In this document: positions 32,702 to 40,884 of the stretch, piece by piece
How the letters are laid out: the number at the start of each line of letters is the position of its first letter
Position numbering within the stretch: position 1 is the stretch's first letter
Source of the DNA: a virus
IMG/VR virus record: IMGVR_UViG_3300021090_000030
Span: 1-50,257 of that record
Direction: 5' to 3' (one strand)
Length of the DNA stretch: 50,257 bases
Translations under genes and position numbers: made by a program
The notes under the pieces: model-generated
What the model saw: the letters and a program-made list of their open reading frames with translations, nothing else
The model's database searches: none
What the model was told of the DNA's origin: nothing

Positions 32702-33122
32702 CTTGACAGTATCTCAATTCTTATCAGGCGTAGTAACCATCATCATTGTACAGCTGTTCGCTATGTGGAATAACAACCGTAATCTGAAGGCACAGGCGCC
32801 TCTAACAAACGCTCAGTCAGAGAGTGAGATATCCGAAGCATGGGAAAGAGTTGCTAACGGGTACGCAAAGCAAATTGAGACTCTTCGAAACCTAGAAACA
32901 GAAAATGCAGAGTTGCGACCCCTGGTACTCAAGCTGGCACTCCAGGCAGAAGCCATAAAGCAGACTCAACGTGATAAAGAGGACTGGAAACGGTATGCAG
33001 AGAAGCTAACTAAACAAGTCGAGGATTGTGGCCAGATGCCCATTCCTTTCCGTCGACTTCCCACTAGTAATGGAGATACGGGACCTTACAAACCTGTCTC
33101 ACCCGTACTTCCCGCAGAATGA
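32694..33122 (+). CDS. Membrane-anchored coiled-coil protein (spanin- or holin-associated)
   Basis: 142 residues. N-terminal membrane helix (FLSGVVTIIIVQLFAMW, about 8-25), then a charged coiled coil (about 45-112, with LRNLETENAELRPLVLKLAL) and a Pro-rich tail (PYKPVSPVLPAE). This is the architecture of inner-membrane spanins and of some holin partners. Starts inside the last codons of the HD-GYP gene. Lysis role is inferred from architecture and position. Confidence 0.65.
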   Translation: MDSLTVSQFLSGVVTIIIVQLFAMWNNNRNLKAQAPLTNAQSESEISEAWERVANGYAKQIETLRNLETENAELRPLVLKLALQAEAIKQTQRDKEDWKRYAEKLTKQVEDCGQMPIPFRRLPTSNGDTGPYKPVSPVLPAE

Positions 33123-33146
33123 CTATACCTACGAAAGGAGGTATCC

Positions 33147-33524
33147 ATGAAAAAACTACTGTTCTTGTTTGTGCTTGTTGTGTTGGTTGGTTGTGCTCCC
33201 GTAGAAGTAAGTCCGACCAGTATCGCAGTCCAAATCCCAATTGAGATTACGACAGCCCTTAGCATAGGCTTCGTTGCCCTCATGACACTCGGAACTGCTT
33301 GGCTACTACAGAAGATCGGACTCGACCTTACAGGATTCGCAACGCCTGTCGCCATGGCTGTTAGCATTTGGGTCGTGGCTGAGCTACAAAACATCATCAA
33401 CACCATCTCTGAGACGTACGATCCCATCTTGAATATTGTTCTCAAGATCATCGTAGTCGTGTTGGGATCGGTTGGCGGTCTTGCTCTACGCCATCGACCG
33501 ACATCAGACACTAGACTGATATAA
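33147..33524 (+). CDS. Holin-like membrane protein with a lipoprotein signal
   Basis: 125 residues after the strong site GAAAGGAGGTATCC. N-terminus is a lipoprotein signal peptide: MKKLLFLFVLVVLVGC with lipobox LVGC (Cys16). Three further hydrophobic helices follow (about 34-57, 64-86, 94-113), and a basic tail. Last gene of the rightward block, after endolysin and the coiled-coil protein, so a holin is likely. A lipidated multi-pass holin is unusual; the signal may instead be just the first membrane helix. Confidence 0.7.
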   Translation: MKKLLFLFVLVVLVGCAPVEVSPTSIAVQIPIEITTALSIGFVALMTLGTAWLLQKIGLDLTGFATPVAMAVSIWVVAELQNIINTISETYDPILNIVLKIIVVVLGSVGGLALRHRPTSDTRLI

Positions 33525-33566
33525 GAAAAACGGCTGGTATCTACTTCTGATACCAGCCGTCCTTTT
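33521..33566. terminator. Strong bidirectional terminator at the meeting point of the two transcription blocks
   Basis: Perfect 12-bp arms ACGGCTGGTATC (33530-33541) and GATACCAGCCGT (33549-33560), 7-base loop. Followed by CCTTTT on the plus strand and TTTTTCTTAT on the minus strand, so it can end transcription from both sides. Confidence 0.9.
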
Positions 33567-33579
33567 CTTGATTGAAAGG

Positions 33580-33909
33580 CTATTCAGTTGGCCCCTCCAT
33601 GTATATGGTTGTTCGTACCCAAATAATGAACCTCTGTACACTCTCATTGATCTCTCCGTCAAAGCTTTCAAGTAGCTTATACAAGCCCACCAAGCTCTTT
33701 CTCTTACCAGTCATCCAACACCATCCCCCTCGTTGTCTGTATACATTACCCCCAAAGATAAGCATGCTGGTACAGTGAACGTAGTGCTTAGAGAAGAAGT
33801 ATAGTTGATGTGCATCACCAGACCTAGTTGTATGAACATAGAATTTGGCAAACTTAGCAAGCACTTCTATGCGGTTCGGTGAAGCAAGTTCATCATACGA
33901 TCTGCTCAT
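33580..33909 (-). CDS. Hypothetical protein downstream of DNA polymerase (109 aa)
   Basis: Last gene of the leftward block. MSRSYDELASPNRIEVLAKF followed by basic, aromatic sequence with several Cys/His (HYVHCTSMLIF, RGGWCWMTGKRKS). No recognised motif. Overlaps the polymerase stop by 17 bases, so it is translated with it. Confidence 0.65.
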   Translation of the reverse strand: MSRSYDELASPNRIEVLAKFAKFYVHTTRSGDAHQLYFFSKHYVHCTSMLIFGGNVYRQRGGWCWMTGKRKSLVGLYKLLESFDGEINESVQRFIIWVRTTIYMEGPTE

Positions 33910-36238
33910 AAAGGACTCCTTCAGGTCTCTTTGCCCAAGTTAGCCTTCTCTCTCCGTTGGCCTTCCACTTAACCTCCGGTAAGTACCTAACACCCATTTC
34001 CTCCATAACTTCAACTCCATACCGTTCCATCTTGTCTGCATCATTGATGTCGACTTCAAGTACTATGCTGTCGTGTACTGTCAGAACGACATTGTGTACT
34101 GACTCCTCAACTTCACAAGCAGACATGAGCGTCAAGTCACTGGCAGTGCCTGCTACGGGAGCATGAACAGCTGCTTTGCGTGCTTCATCCATGTTTACTT
34201 TCGTAATTATAGGGAAATGACGACGTCTACCGAACCTGGACTGTACGAAGCCTTGTACAGCCATCTTGTCGAGCTGCTCCTGCTTGTAGTCGTGAAGTCT
34301 TGGCATTAGTCGATTGTAGTCTTTGACGAATTGTTTCGCCTCCGCAAGAGGCAGTCCAGCGTCACGAGCGAAGCTGTATTCGTTGCCACCATATATGTAT
34401 GAGAAGTTGAACATTTTAGTTCTTACACGCTGTGGCTTGGTATACGCAGATGTGTACATGCCAATGGCTACCTCTGAATGTAGGTCTCTGTCGTCGTCGT
34501 ATACCTTGATGAGGAACGGCTCCATCGCTTCAGCTGCTATCACACGTAGTTCTGCTTGTGAGTAGTCGACGATGAGTAATATCTTCCCGTCTTCAGCAAT
34601 GAACGCCCCACGTATAAGTGCACCAAATACATCATCCGGACGTGGTATGGTTTGCAGAGCAGGATTACGAGCAGACAATCTGCCCATCTCCGTTCCATTC
34701 ATTAAGAACGTTGCATGCACGCGACCGTTGATATCAACTGCTTCTAGAAGATTGTCTGCGTAGGAGTTTTTCATCTTTGCGATACGTCTATACTCCTGTA
34801 GATGGTCGATGAAAGGATGCCTGCCCGACAAAGGCTGCATTGCTTCATGATTAGTAGATCGAGGACCCAACTTCCTACTTCTCTGTAGAGGGAATCCTAA
34901 TGTATCGTAGACAACAACAGCCACTTGCTGAGTAGAACCTAAATTGATTTCCTGTATATTCACCGACTTACAAGCTGCTTCGGTTTCCTCTTCCATCTTA
35001 TTTTCTAGGAACTTTTGAACCTGCTGTAGATAAGGTACGTCTACTCTGATTCCACGAATTTCAATATCGACGAACGCATTCGAGCCGCGCATAGGTATGT
35101 TCTGGAATGGCCACTCATAACGATTCTGTTCCCTGAGTACTTTCGAAAACACCTTTTTTAGTTGTAGTGTTAGTATAACGTCTATACTACCATACTTACT
35201 TAATTCTTCGAAAGGTATCTTCGAGTACCGATCATTACGACTCTTTAGGTACTTCTTAATCAAATGTTCTTCGTAGTCTGGTATCCCGAAGTACTCGTAG
35301 ACAAGAGGTTTCAGGCCGTGCTTTGAATTCTCGTCTATAATGGAATGAGCTAGCATTGTATCGAAATCAAGATGTACGTTTATGCCTAAATGTGTTTTGA
35401 GAAAGATCTGGTCGAATTTGCCGTTGTGCGCTACTGTCTTGACCCTCGCAAAGAACTGACTTAGTATATGCCTCGTCTCTGGAACGTCATACAGCATTAT
35501 ATCATCTAGTACTACGGCATAATCCTCGGCCCAAGCAATTTGTAACATTAGGATGGGGTCAGGAGGCGTTCCGTCGTAGCGTTGGTACCAACGAGTTTGA
35601 TCAGTCTCGATGTCGAATGACACCCACGTATCATTTGGGACTTGACTTAGTACTTCCTCTAGACGTTGAGGAGTCTCGATATGCATGACGTAAGGGTCGG
35701 TCCATTTAGGATTTACAATAACGGGTGGGTCAACAAAACGTTTGACGTCACGCAAGAAGATACCGGCATCGTTTGGAGTACGGAGCACGTAAGCGGGATG
35801 ATATGTATGCATGTATGTCCTTCCTTCAATCTCCGCTAATATTCCTCTACCAAATGACTCTAGATCTAGAGTCTCCGAAGCAGTCCGTCCAAGAGCTAGC
35901 ACAGGGGCGTTCAGGTGGGCCAACTCTAGCATGAGCCTCGGACGGCATGCTTCGACTTCCTCAAACATCGGTTCGCGATTGTTGGGAGGTTTGCACATTA
36001 CTGCATTAGTCTTGTAGACCTCTTCCGTACTAATGTTGGTTTGGCTCAAAGCATAATCCAACAATGAGCCGCTAGGTCCCACGAAAGGCTTGCCTTGCTC
36101 AACTTCCACATTGCCGGGTGCTTCTCCAACTACTATCATCTTGGCGTTCTTAGGTCCAGATGGAGGAACGACAGGGCAAGCCTGTAATGAACATTCGTGA
36201 CATAAAGCGCCAGGTAGTTTACTTAAATCTAAAGACAC
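33893..36238 (-). CDS. DNA polymerase I family protein with N-terminal uracil-DNA-glycosylase-like domain
   Basis: 781 residues from GTG with CGGAGG upstream. Residues 1-170: family-4 UDG-like, with 4Fe-4S ligands C13, C16, C82, C98, GEAPG (39-43) and HPAYVLR (147-153). Residues about 190-370: 3'-5' exonuclease, SFDIETD (D209, E211), VAHNGKFDQIF, SKYGSIDVILTL. Residues about 385-781: PolA polymerase with motif A VDYSQAELRV, motif B TKMFNFSYIYGG (Phe at the sugar-discriminating site) and motif C TVHDSI. No 5'-3' exonuclease. It replicates the phage genome; the UDG part could remove or sense uracil at the fork. Glycosylase activity is untested. Confidence 0.92.
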   Translation of the reverse strand: MSLDLSKLPGALCHECSLQACPVVPPSGPKNAKMIVVGEAPGNVEVEQGKPFVGPSGSLLDYALSQTNISTEEVYKTNAVMCKPPNNREPMFEEVEACRPRLMLELAHLNAPVLALGRTASETLDLESFGRGILAEIEGRTYMHTYHPAYVLRTPNDAGIFLRDVKRFVDPPVIVNPKWTDPYVMHIETPQRLEEVLSQVPNDTWVSFDIETDQTRWYQRYDGTPPDPILMLQIAWAEDYAVVLDDIMLYDVPETRHILSQFFARVKTVAHNGKFDQIFLKTHLGINVHLDFDTMLAHSIIDENSKHGLKPLVYEYFGIPDYEEHLIKKYLKSRNDRYSKIPFEELSKYGSIDVILTLQLKKVFSKVLREQNRYEWPFQNIPMRGSNAFVDIEIRGIRVDVPYLQQVQKFLENKMEEETEAACKSVNIQEINLGSTQQVAVVVYDTLGFPLQRSRKLGPRSTNHEAMQPLSGRHPFIDHLQEYRRIAKMKNSYADNLLEAVDINGRVHATFLMNGTEMGRLSARNPALQTIPRPDDVFGALIRGAFIAEDGKILLIVDYSQAELRVIAAEAMEPFLIKVYDDDRDLHSEVAIGMYTSAYTKPQRVRTKMFNFSYIYGGNEYSFARDAGLPLAEAKQFVKDYNRLMPRLHDYKQEQLDKMAVQGFVQSRFGRRRHFPIITKVNMDEARKAAVHAPVAGTASDLTLMSACEVEESVHNVVLTVHDSIVLEVDINDADKMERYGVEVMEEMGVRYLPEVKWKANGERRLTWAKRPEGVLYEQIV

Positions 36239-36437
36239 GGTAAGCCTCCGAAGGTTGTAAGGATTTGAAGGAGTACGGAGCGACGATTATAATCTCGTCC
36301 ACTTTCAGGGCTCTGGCTACTGTCAACGCCTCAGCTAAAAACTCTTCAGTATTAGCTAATACCACACACGTTTTACTTATACGTGAGTAAAAAACCACCG
36401 AATAAGAGACAGAGTTTCCAAAGGAGATCTCAGGCAT
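36219..36437 (-). CDS. Hypothetical protein between dpdA and polymerase (72 aa)
   Basis: Start at 36437 chosen for GGGAGACAAG upstream; the longer frame to 36596 lies inside dpdA. Rossmann-like beta-alpha pattern (KTCVVLANTEEFLAEALTVA, VDEIIIVAPYSF). Overlaps dpdA by 8 bases and the polymerase by 20, so all three are coupled. Function unknown. Confidence 0.65.
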   Translation of the reverse strand: MPEISFGNSVSYSVVFYSRISKTCVVLANTEEFLAEALTVARALKVDEIIIVAPYSFKSLQPSEAYRVFRFK

Positions 36438-37170
36438 CTTGTCTCCCAGAGGTCCAAGCAAGTAGTGACAAAGCGTTGTCGTAGGCAAGCCCGGAGTCGA
36501 AGTGCTCGTTCCATACATGCGATATATGTTCTGACTTAACCCTAATAGATCGGCCCTTCTGTGCGTAGGCGAAGGGAGCTGCAGTATCGATTCCACGAAC
36601 CCATGGGGCTATGGCTTTGAGTGCTGGTACTTCGATTCTAGGTTCTCCCCAAACACCTAACAAGTGGATGTTGTAGCTGTTGTGCCAACCCATTTGCTGG
36701 ATGAACGTTAGGATGTTCACTCTACCGTCGCCAAACTGTTCAGTGTGTTTAGGTATACACATGGTAGCAAACTCCATGTTTGATACGAAGAAGTTAGCAC
36801 AGCCCGTCCATTCTTCAAACGTCTCTCCCTGTGGTACCACAGCTCGCATTCTAGCAGGTATGATCTCTAGAACGTCTCGGTCCATGGTTTTCTCGATGGT
36901 AGCTTCGGCATCACGAAGAACGTCAGGCAGGACTACTTCGTCCACATGAAGCATCTGCATTGCGTCGTAAAGTTGTTTAGATGTTAGGAGAGACCCTTCT
37001 GCGGCGCCGTTGTCCATCATTATGAAGTCACCACGACGACTACGTTCTTTATAGAACTCAGCGTACTGAGTATCTTCAAGAAGATATTGGGCTAATACTA
37101 AGTGGTAGGTCAGTCTCATAGAGTTCAGTATCCCGAGACCAGCAAAATCGCTAATCAGTGCCAGTTTCAT
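36430..37170 (-). CDS. dpdA: Phage-type DpdA: 7-deazaguanine DNA transglycosylase
   Basis: 246 residues, much shorter than tRNA-guanine transglycosylases but with their two key Asp motifs: MMDNGAAEGS (D53, counterpart of DSGG) and VRGIDTAAPF (D195, the likely nucleophile), plus HLLGVWGEPRIEVPAL before it. Family role: exchanges guanine in DNA for a 7-deazaguanine, protecting phage DNA from restriction. Encoded in the same leftward cluster as folE, queE, queD and queC, which make the substrate. Overlaps folE by four bases. Confidence 0.87.
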   Translation of the reverse strand: MKLALISDFAGLGILNSMRLTYHLVLAQYLLEDTQYAEFYKERSRRGDFIMMDNGAAEGSLLTSKQLYDAMQMLHVDEVVLPDVLRDAEATIEKTMDRDVLEIIPARMRAVVPQGETFEEWTGCANFFVSNMEFATMCIPKHTEQFGDGRVNILTFIQQMGWHNSYNIHLLGVWGEPRIEVPALKAIAPWVRGIDTAAPFAYAQKGRSIRVKSEHISHVWNEHFDSGLAYDNALSLLAWTSGRQDA

Positions 37171-37712
37171 ACGCCTCCTACTAGATGTAGAAACTCTTGA
37201 CGTGCTTCCATAGACGTTAGAAACGCTCCGCGCATCTCACTTGTAACCATAGACGCGTTACGTTCTTTTACTCCACGACATGACATACACGTATGTACAG
37301 ACTTTACGATTACAGCCACGCCCTGTGCCTCTACAGTGTCTTTTAAGAAAGACGCTATGGCACGAGTAAACGTTTCTTGTGTACTTGGACGTGCCGCGAA
37401 GTGATGGACGATGCGAGGAATCTTGCTCACGCCTATCATCAACTTGTTAGGTATGTAACCTACATGGGCAGTGCCCGAAAACGGAAATAAGTGGTGTGCG
37501 CACAGGGCAGAGAACTCGATGCCCCTAACCACTATCAGCTGATTGGCTGTGGCTTTGAACGTTGTCGGATTGAAGTCAACGACCGAGCTTGTCTTGAACT
37601 CGTTCATTGCCTTCATCCAACGTTTGGCCGTCTCGTTGACTGAGTCGTCCCAAACAGTTTCGCCGAACGTGTCGGCTAAGAACTTTGCTAGTTGCTTCTC
37701 AAAAATTGCCAT
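37167..37712 (-). CDS. folE: GTP cyclohydrolase I
   Basis: 181 residues; start preceded by TAGGAGACCAAC. Zinc site ALCAHHLFPF and HTCMSCRGV, substrate-binding GTAHVGYIPN and KIPRIVHHFAARPSTQE. Converts GTP to dihydroneopterin triphosphate, the first step to 7-deazaguanines. In this genome it feeds QueD, QueE and QueC. Shorter N-terminus than the E. coli enzyme, otherwise complete. Confidence 0.95.
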   Translation of the reverse strand: MAIFEKQLAKFLADTFGETVWDDSVNETAKRWMKAMNEFKTSSVVDFNPTTFKATANQLIVVRGIEFSALCAHHLFPFSGTAHVGYIPNKLMIGVSKIPRIVHHFAARPSTQETFTRAIASFLKDTVEAQGVAVIVKSVHTCMSCRGVKERNASMVTSEMRGAFLTSMEARQEFLHLVGGV

Positions 37713-37721
37713 GTTGGTCTC

Positions 37722-38405
37722 CTATCTCATATTGAGTCTATATTGTAGTCGATCACCGAAGCGTGGTTGATACTGATGGTAATTAACCTGTCCCTGAGTA
37801 AGGAGTTCCATGGTCTTCTTTATGGACTGAACTCCTGGAGGACATCCCTCAGGCATCAATACAACACCTTCTAGAGTCTTGTCGTTCTCGAAGTAGAAAT
37901 AGTCTATCACTCCCTGCATATCTAGAACTGAGATTTCGTCGTCGACTACGAATTTGATTTCGTTTGTGATGTCTTTCAGCTCTGTAGGAGCTTGGAAGTT
38001 TAGATTCTTTTTCGGCGACCAAGTCACCCAATCTGGCGTTAACGTACCGACAAGGTTTTTGAGTCCCGACGTCTCAAGTTGTGTTGTATATCCCAAAGCC
38101 TTGCACGCCGCCAATATAGGGTCTAAGTTCCAAATGGTGGGTTCGCCCCCTGTAATAATAACGTGCCTTTCGTGGATAGCGTCCATAATCTCCGTTAAGG
38201 TCTTCACCTCACCACCAGGACCCCAAGTGTTTGCCGTCATGCCATTTGTACGACGCTTACCTTCTAACCAATTGGCTAAGGGTCCTGAATCACACCATGA
38301 ACAACCGACAGGACATCCCTGTAACCGAATAAATGTGGCCGGTATGCCCGTTAGAAGGCCTTCCCCTTGTATTGAATCGAACTGTTCATTCACTCTGTAG
38401 TTCAT
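37722..38405 (-). CDS. queE: 7-carboxy-7-deazaguanine synthase
   Basis: 227 residues. Start at 38405 (AGGAAG upstream) fits the family start better than the longer frame to 38483, which lies in the membrane gene. Opening VNEQFDSIQGEGLLTGIPAT, radical-SAM cluster motif C31-x3-C35-x2-C38, and ITGGEPT for S-adenosylmethionine binding. Uses SAM to turn 6-carboxy-tetrahydropterin into 7-carboxy-7-deazaguanine. Confidence 0.95.
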   Translation of the reverse strand: MNYRVNEQFDSIQGEGLLTGIPATFIRLQGCPVGCSWCDSGPLANWLEGKRRTNGMTANTWGPGGEVKTLTEIMDAIHERHVIITGGEPTIWNLDPILAACKALGYTTQLETSGLKNLVGTLTPDWVTWSPKKNLNFQAPTELKDITNEIKFVVDDEISVLDMQGVIDYFYFENDKTLEGVVLMPEGCPPGVQSIKKTMELLTQGQVNYHQYQPRFGDRLQYRLNMR

Positions 38406-38406
38406 G

Positions 38407-38961
38407 TTAGCTTCCTGTAGCCCCGTCAAACAACTCACGTAAGACAGGGAATATAATGATGCTGGTTGCAGCGAGTGGCTCACCTATAAGTGAAATACCT
38501 GCAATTAGTATTCTAAATAGTAGATGAGGCATCTGTTCTGCCCCAGTCAAAGTAACGGCCAAGTCAACGAAAGAACCGAACCGAAGGATGTCTGGTGCCA
38601 AGTAGTCAAAGTAAACGTCTATACTTATAGGTATCAAGGCAACCACACATACTGCTATCAAGATACCTCCATTCCATTGTTCTTTGACTCCGTATAAAAC
38701 CGTTCCCATCAAAGCCATTATTAGTCCTGTTGTAGCCAGGGATGTGAACCACCCTACTTGGTTGTTCGACATATGTTCTACACTTACTTGGCCTGCTAGC
38801 ACGTCTATGCCTATCAAGGAGACCAAAGCCGAAACAGCAACCAGGAACGAAAAGACAGCTAGGATGTACGGTCCTAAATCGAACATTCTAGCCAGCAACG
38901 TTGAATTCCTTTTAGTAGCGTAGCCTTGAGGTGTGTGTGGTCTTGCATTTTGATACGTCAT
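38407..38961 (-). CDS. Polytopic membrane protein inside the deazaguanine cluster (184 aa)
   Basis: About five membrane helices (about 30-52, 72-90, 98-115, 130-145, 152-178). N-terminal soluble Arg-rich tail. One base separates its stop from the queE start. No family recognised. It could be a host-envelope protein or unrelated cargo; its cellular role is not evident. Confidence 0.65.
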   Translation of the reverse strand: MTYQNARPHTPQGYATKRNSTLLARMFDLGPYILAVFSFLVAVSALVSLIGIDVLAGQVSVEHMSNNQVGWFTSLATTGLIMALMGTVLYGVKEQWNGGILIAVCVVALIPISIDVYFDYLAPDILRFGSFVDLAVTLTGAEQMPHLLFRILIAGISLIGEPLAATSIIIFPVLRELFDGATGS

Positions 38962-38963
38962 GT

Positions 38964-39224
38964 TTACTCTCCTTTCAATCGTTCAGCCATCTGCTTACAT
39001 AGTGTCGCATAACCTATGATGTCGTCGTAGTTATCAAGATGATACGGGTCGGACAGCATACGTATAAGCTTGGATAACATAAGTACCCAATTGTGCGAGA
39101 ACATGGGTGCTGTGTTAAGCATAGCCAAAAACGGGTCTGTCAGGGCACCCATAACCATTCCTGTTAGCTCGTGTGCATTACCGTAATGCTTTTCCTTCTC
39201 GTCGAGTAAGGATTGAATGTTCAT
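38964..39224 (-). CDS. DUF6378 / nucleotide-modification-associated domain-like protein
   Basis: 86 residues. Pattern EKHYGNAHELTG near the start and KLIRMLSDPYHLDNYDDIIG then YATL at the end, which recalls the small phage family with K-x-R-hydrophobic ... D-N-x-x-D-x-x-G-Y-A (DUF6378, related to the nucleotide-modification-associated domain DUF1599). Its position inside the base-modification cluster supports the link. Activity is not known. Confidence 0.6.
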   Translation of the reverse strand: MNIQSLLDEKEKHYGNAHELTGMVMGALTDPFLAMLNTAPMFSHNWVLMLSKLIRMLSDPYHLDNYDDIIGYATLCKQMAERLKGE

Positions 39225-39637
39225 TTGTTCATCTCCAGGTACATTATAGCATTCTGTAACTTTACAGGATCGTCGTCGAACCTACCAAGTCCATGATTGC
39301 ACTTTGCACATAGAAGTCCTCTTACCTTACCCGTCTTGTGGTCGTGATCGATCACCAACTTCTGACCTACACGAGTACATATCCCACAACCCCCTTCTTG
39401 TCGTTCAAACATTTCGTTGAACTGCTCAATGGTAAGGTTGTACAGAACTTTGAGGTTCGACCTTCTATGTATCTGCTTCGTTCGGTTAGCCTTGTGATAC
39501 GCCTTGTGTGCATCCTTTTCGCACTCTTTACAGCGGTTAGAAAGTCCGTCCTTAGAAGCTTTCCTACGATAGAACTCGCTAATAGGCTTCAGTATAGGAC
39601 GGTTTTCTCGCGCCGTGCATCCTGGACATAACTTCAT
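39221..39637 (-). CDS. HNH endonuclease, recombination endonuclease VII-like
   Basis: 138 residues. Zinc cysteines CPGC and CKEC at the N-terminus, then the HNH core CGICTR...KLVIDHDHKTGKVRGLLC...CNHGLG. This is the endonuclease VII-type fold, which resolves branched DNA in T4, but many free-standing phage copies act as homing nucleases. It sits between genes of the deazaguanine pathway (queE side and queD), overlapping the 38964 gene by four bases. Confidence 0.88.
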   Translation of the reverse strand: MKLCPGCTARENRPILKPISEFYRRKASKDGLSNRCKECEKDAHKAYHKANRTKQIHRRSNLKVLYNLTIEQFNEMFERQEGGCGICTRVGQKLVIDHDHKTGKVRGLLCAKCNHGLGRFDDDPVKLQNAIMYLEMNK

Positions 39638-40069
39638 TTAGACTCCTTCGTAAACAGCTACGCTTTTGGGGGTTTCATGTACGATAACTCTTACGTTTTC
39701 GACTTGTAGCATGAAGGCATTACGAACCCATCCATGGATAAGATGTGCTAGGGTCTCAGCCGTACTGTTGGGTACGCCCAAAATGAAAGCATCTCCGCGT
39801 TCGCTGGCAATGACTGCATACGGGTCACCGTGTCGAGTATTGCTCTGCGAGACGAGATACCGATGGTCCATCTGATCTATTAGTGGCTTGACGGCCTGGT
39901 CGAGAAGGCCATAGTCCAACACCATACCCTGTACGTCTAGCGTACCTGAATTTATCTCGACAACAACCTTATAGTTGTGTCCGTGAAGACGACCACACTT
40001 AGGATGTCCTTCGATCCTGTGCGCAGCTGAGAACCAATATTCTCGGGAGATTGTATATCTGTTATACAT
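39638..40069 (-). CDS. queD: 6-carboxy-5,6,7,8-tetrahydropterin synthase
   Basis: 143 residues. Zinc-binding FSAAHRIEGHPKCGRLHGHN, with the catalytic Cys in KCGRLHGH and the second motif MDHRYLVSQ; ETPKSVAVYE near the end. Converts dihydroneopterin triphosphate to 6-carboxy-tetrahydropterin. Overlaps queC by eight bases. Confidence 0.94.
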   Translation of the reverse strand: MYNRYTISREYWFSAAHRIEGHPKCGRLHGHNYKVVVEINSGTLDVQGMVLDYGLLDQAVKPLIDQMDHRYLVSQSNTRHGDPYAVIASERGDAFILGVPNSTAETLAHLIHGWVRNAFMLQVENVRVIVHETPKSVAVYEGV

Positions 40070-40850
40070 TGGGCCACTCCTCTAAGTCCTCAGTTGGAAC
40101 TTCTGGTCCCAGTATGTCGACCAACGAAATGTTGTAGCCTGTTGGGTCGTAGAAACCACACTCAGCAAAGGCATTAGCTCGCTCAATACAAGTAGGGCAT
40201 CGACCACAGTGAATGTACTCGTTCAATTCGGTTGTTACTGGATTGTAGCAAGACCAAGTTAGCTGCAGCGGAGCATCCAATTCAACTGCACGAGATACGA
40301 TGTCAGCCTTCGTCATCCAAATAAATGGGAAGACTAGACGGACCTTGTCGTACGTACCAACTCGTATAGCATTTGCCATCGCACCTAAGAACTCAGGTGT
40401 ACAATCTGGATACGCCCAGTCGTGTGCATCATCTCCGTGCGCTCCAATGTATACGTAATCGAATCCTCGTGCATCGGCTAACGCAGTTGCTATACTAAGG
40501 AGATTGGCATTACGGAAGGGTACGACTGTTGGGGAAGGACCTACTGACCCTTTGATTTCCCCATAAGTCATGTGAGGCATCTCAATCTCACCCATCAAAG
40601 CCGACCCGTGTCCATTGCTTGAGAAGATTTCGCTCGGCAAGTCGAAAGTAATACGGTGGATGTCGCACACAAATTCGTACTGCTCTTGGTACCATGCAAC
40701 TATCTGCGCTGCTGCTTGACTCTCTGCTTCGTTATGTAGACCGCCATACCCAATAGATACGGCTAGGATTTCGTCTGCTCCGTCAACGATTGCCTGAGAC
40801 AGTAGTGTGGTACTATCCAAGCCCCCCGAATGCAAGACGACTGCTTTCAT
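40062..40850 (-). CDS. queC: 7-cyano-7-deazaguanine (preQ0) synthase
   Basis: 262 residues. ATP pyrophosphatase loop VVLHSGGLDSTTLL near the N-terminus and a C-terminal four-Cys zinc site (SCYNPV, HCGRCPTC). Turns carboxy-deazaguanine plus ammonia into preQ0 in an ATP-dependent way. No amidotransferase domain is fused, unlike the gat-queC fusions that lead to archaeosine-type bases. Makes preQ0 the likely final substrate for DpdA. Confidence 0.95.
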   Translation of the reverse strand: MKAVVLHSGGLDSTTLLSQAIVDGADEILAVSIGYGGLHNEAESQAAAQIVAWYQEQYEFVCDIHRITFDLPSEIFSSNGHGSALMGEIEMPHMTYGEIKGSVGPSPTVVPFRNANLLSIATALADARGFDYVYIGAHGDDAHDWAYPDCTPEFLGAMANAIRVGTYDKVRLVFPFIWMTKADIVSRAVELDAPLQLTWSCYNPVTTELNEYIHCGRCPTCIERANAFAECGFYDPTGYNISLVDILGPEVPTEDLEEWPNV

Positions 40851-40884
40851 TATTGCTCCTCTGTTACGGTTGAACGCTCCGTAA

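Noticed and set aside
36438-36596. N-terminal extension of the 36219 gene
   Set aside because: It runs inside dpdA in another frame; the internal ATG at 36437 has GGGAG and gives a normal small overlap.
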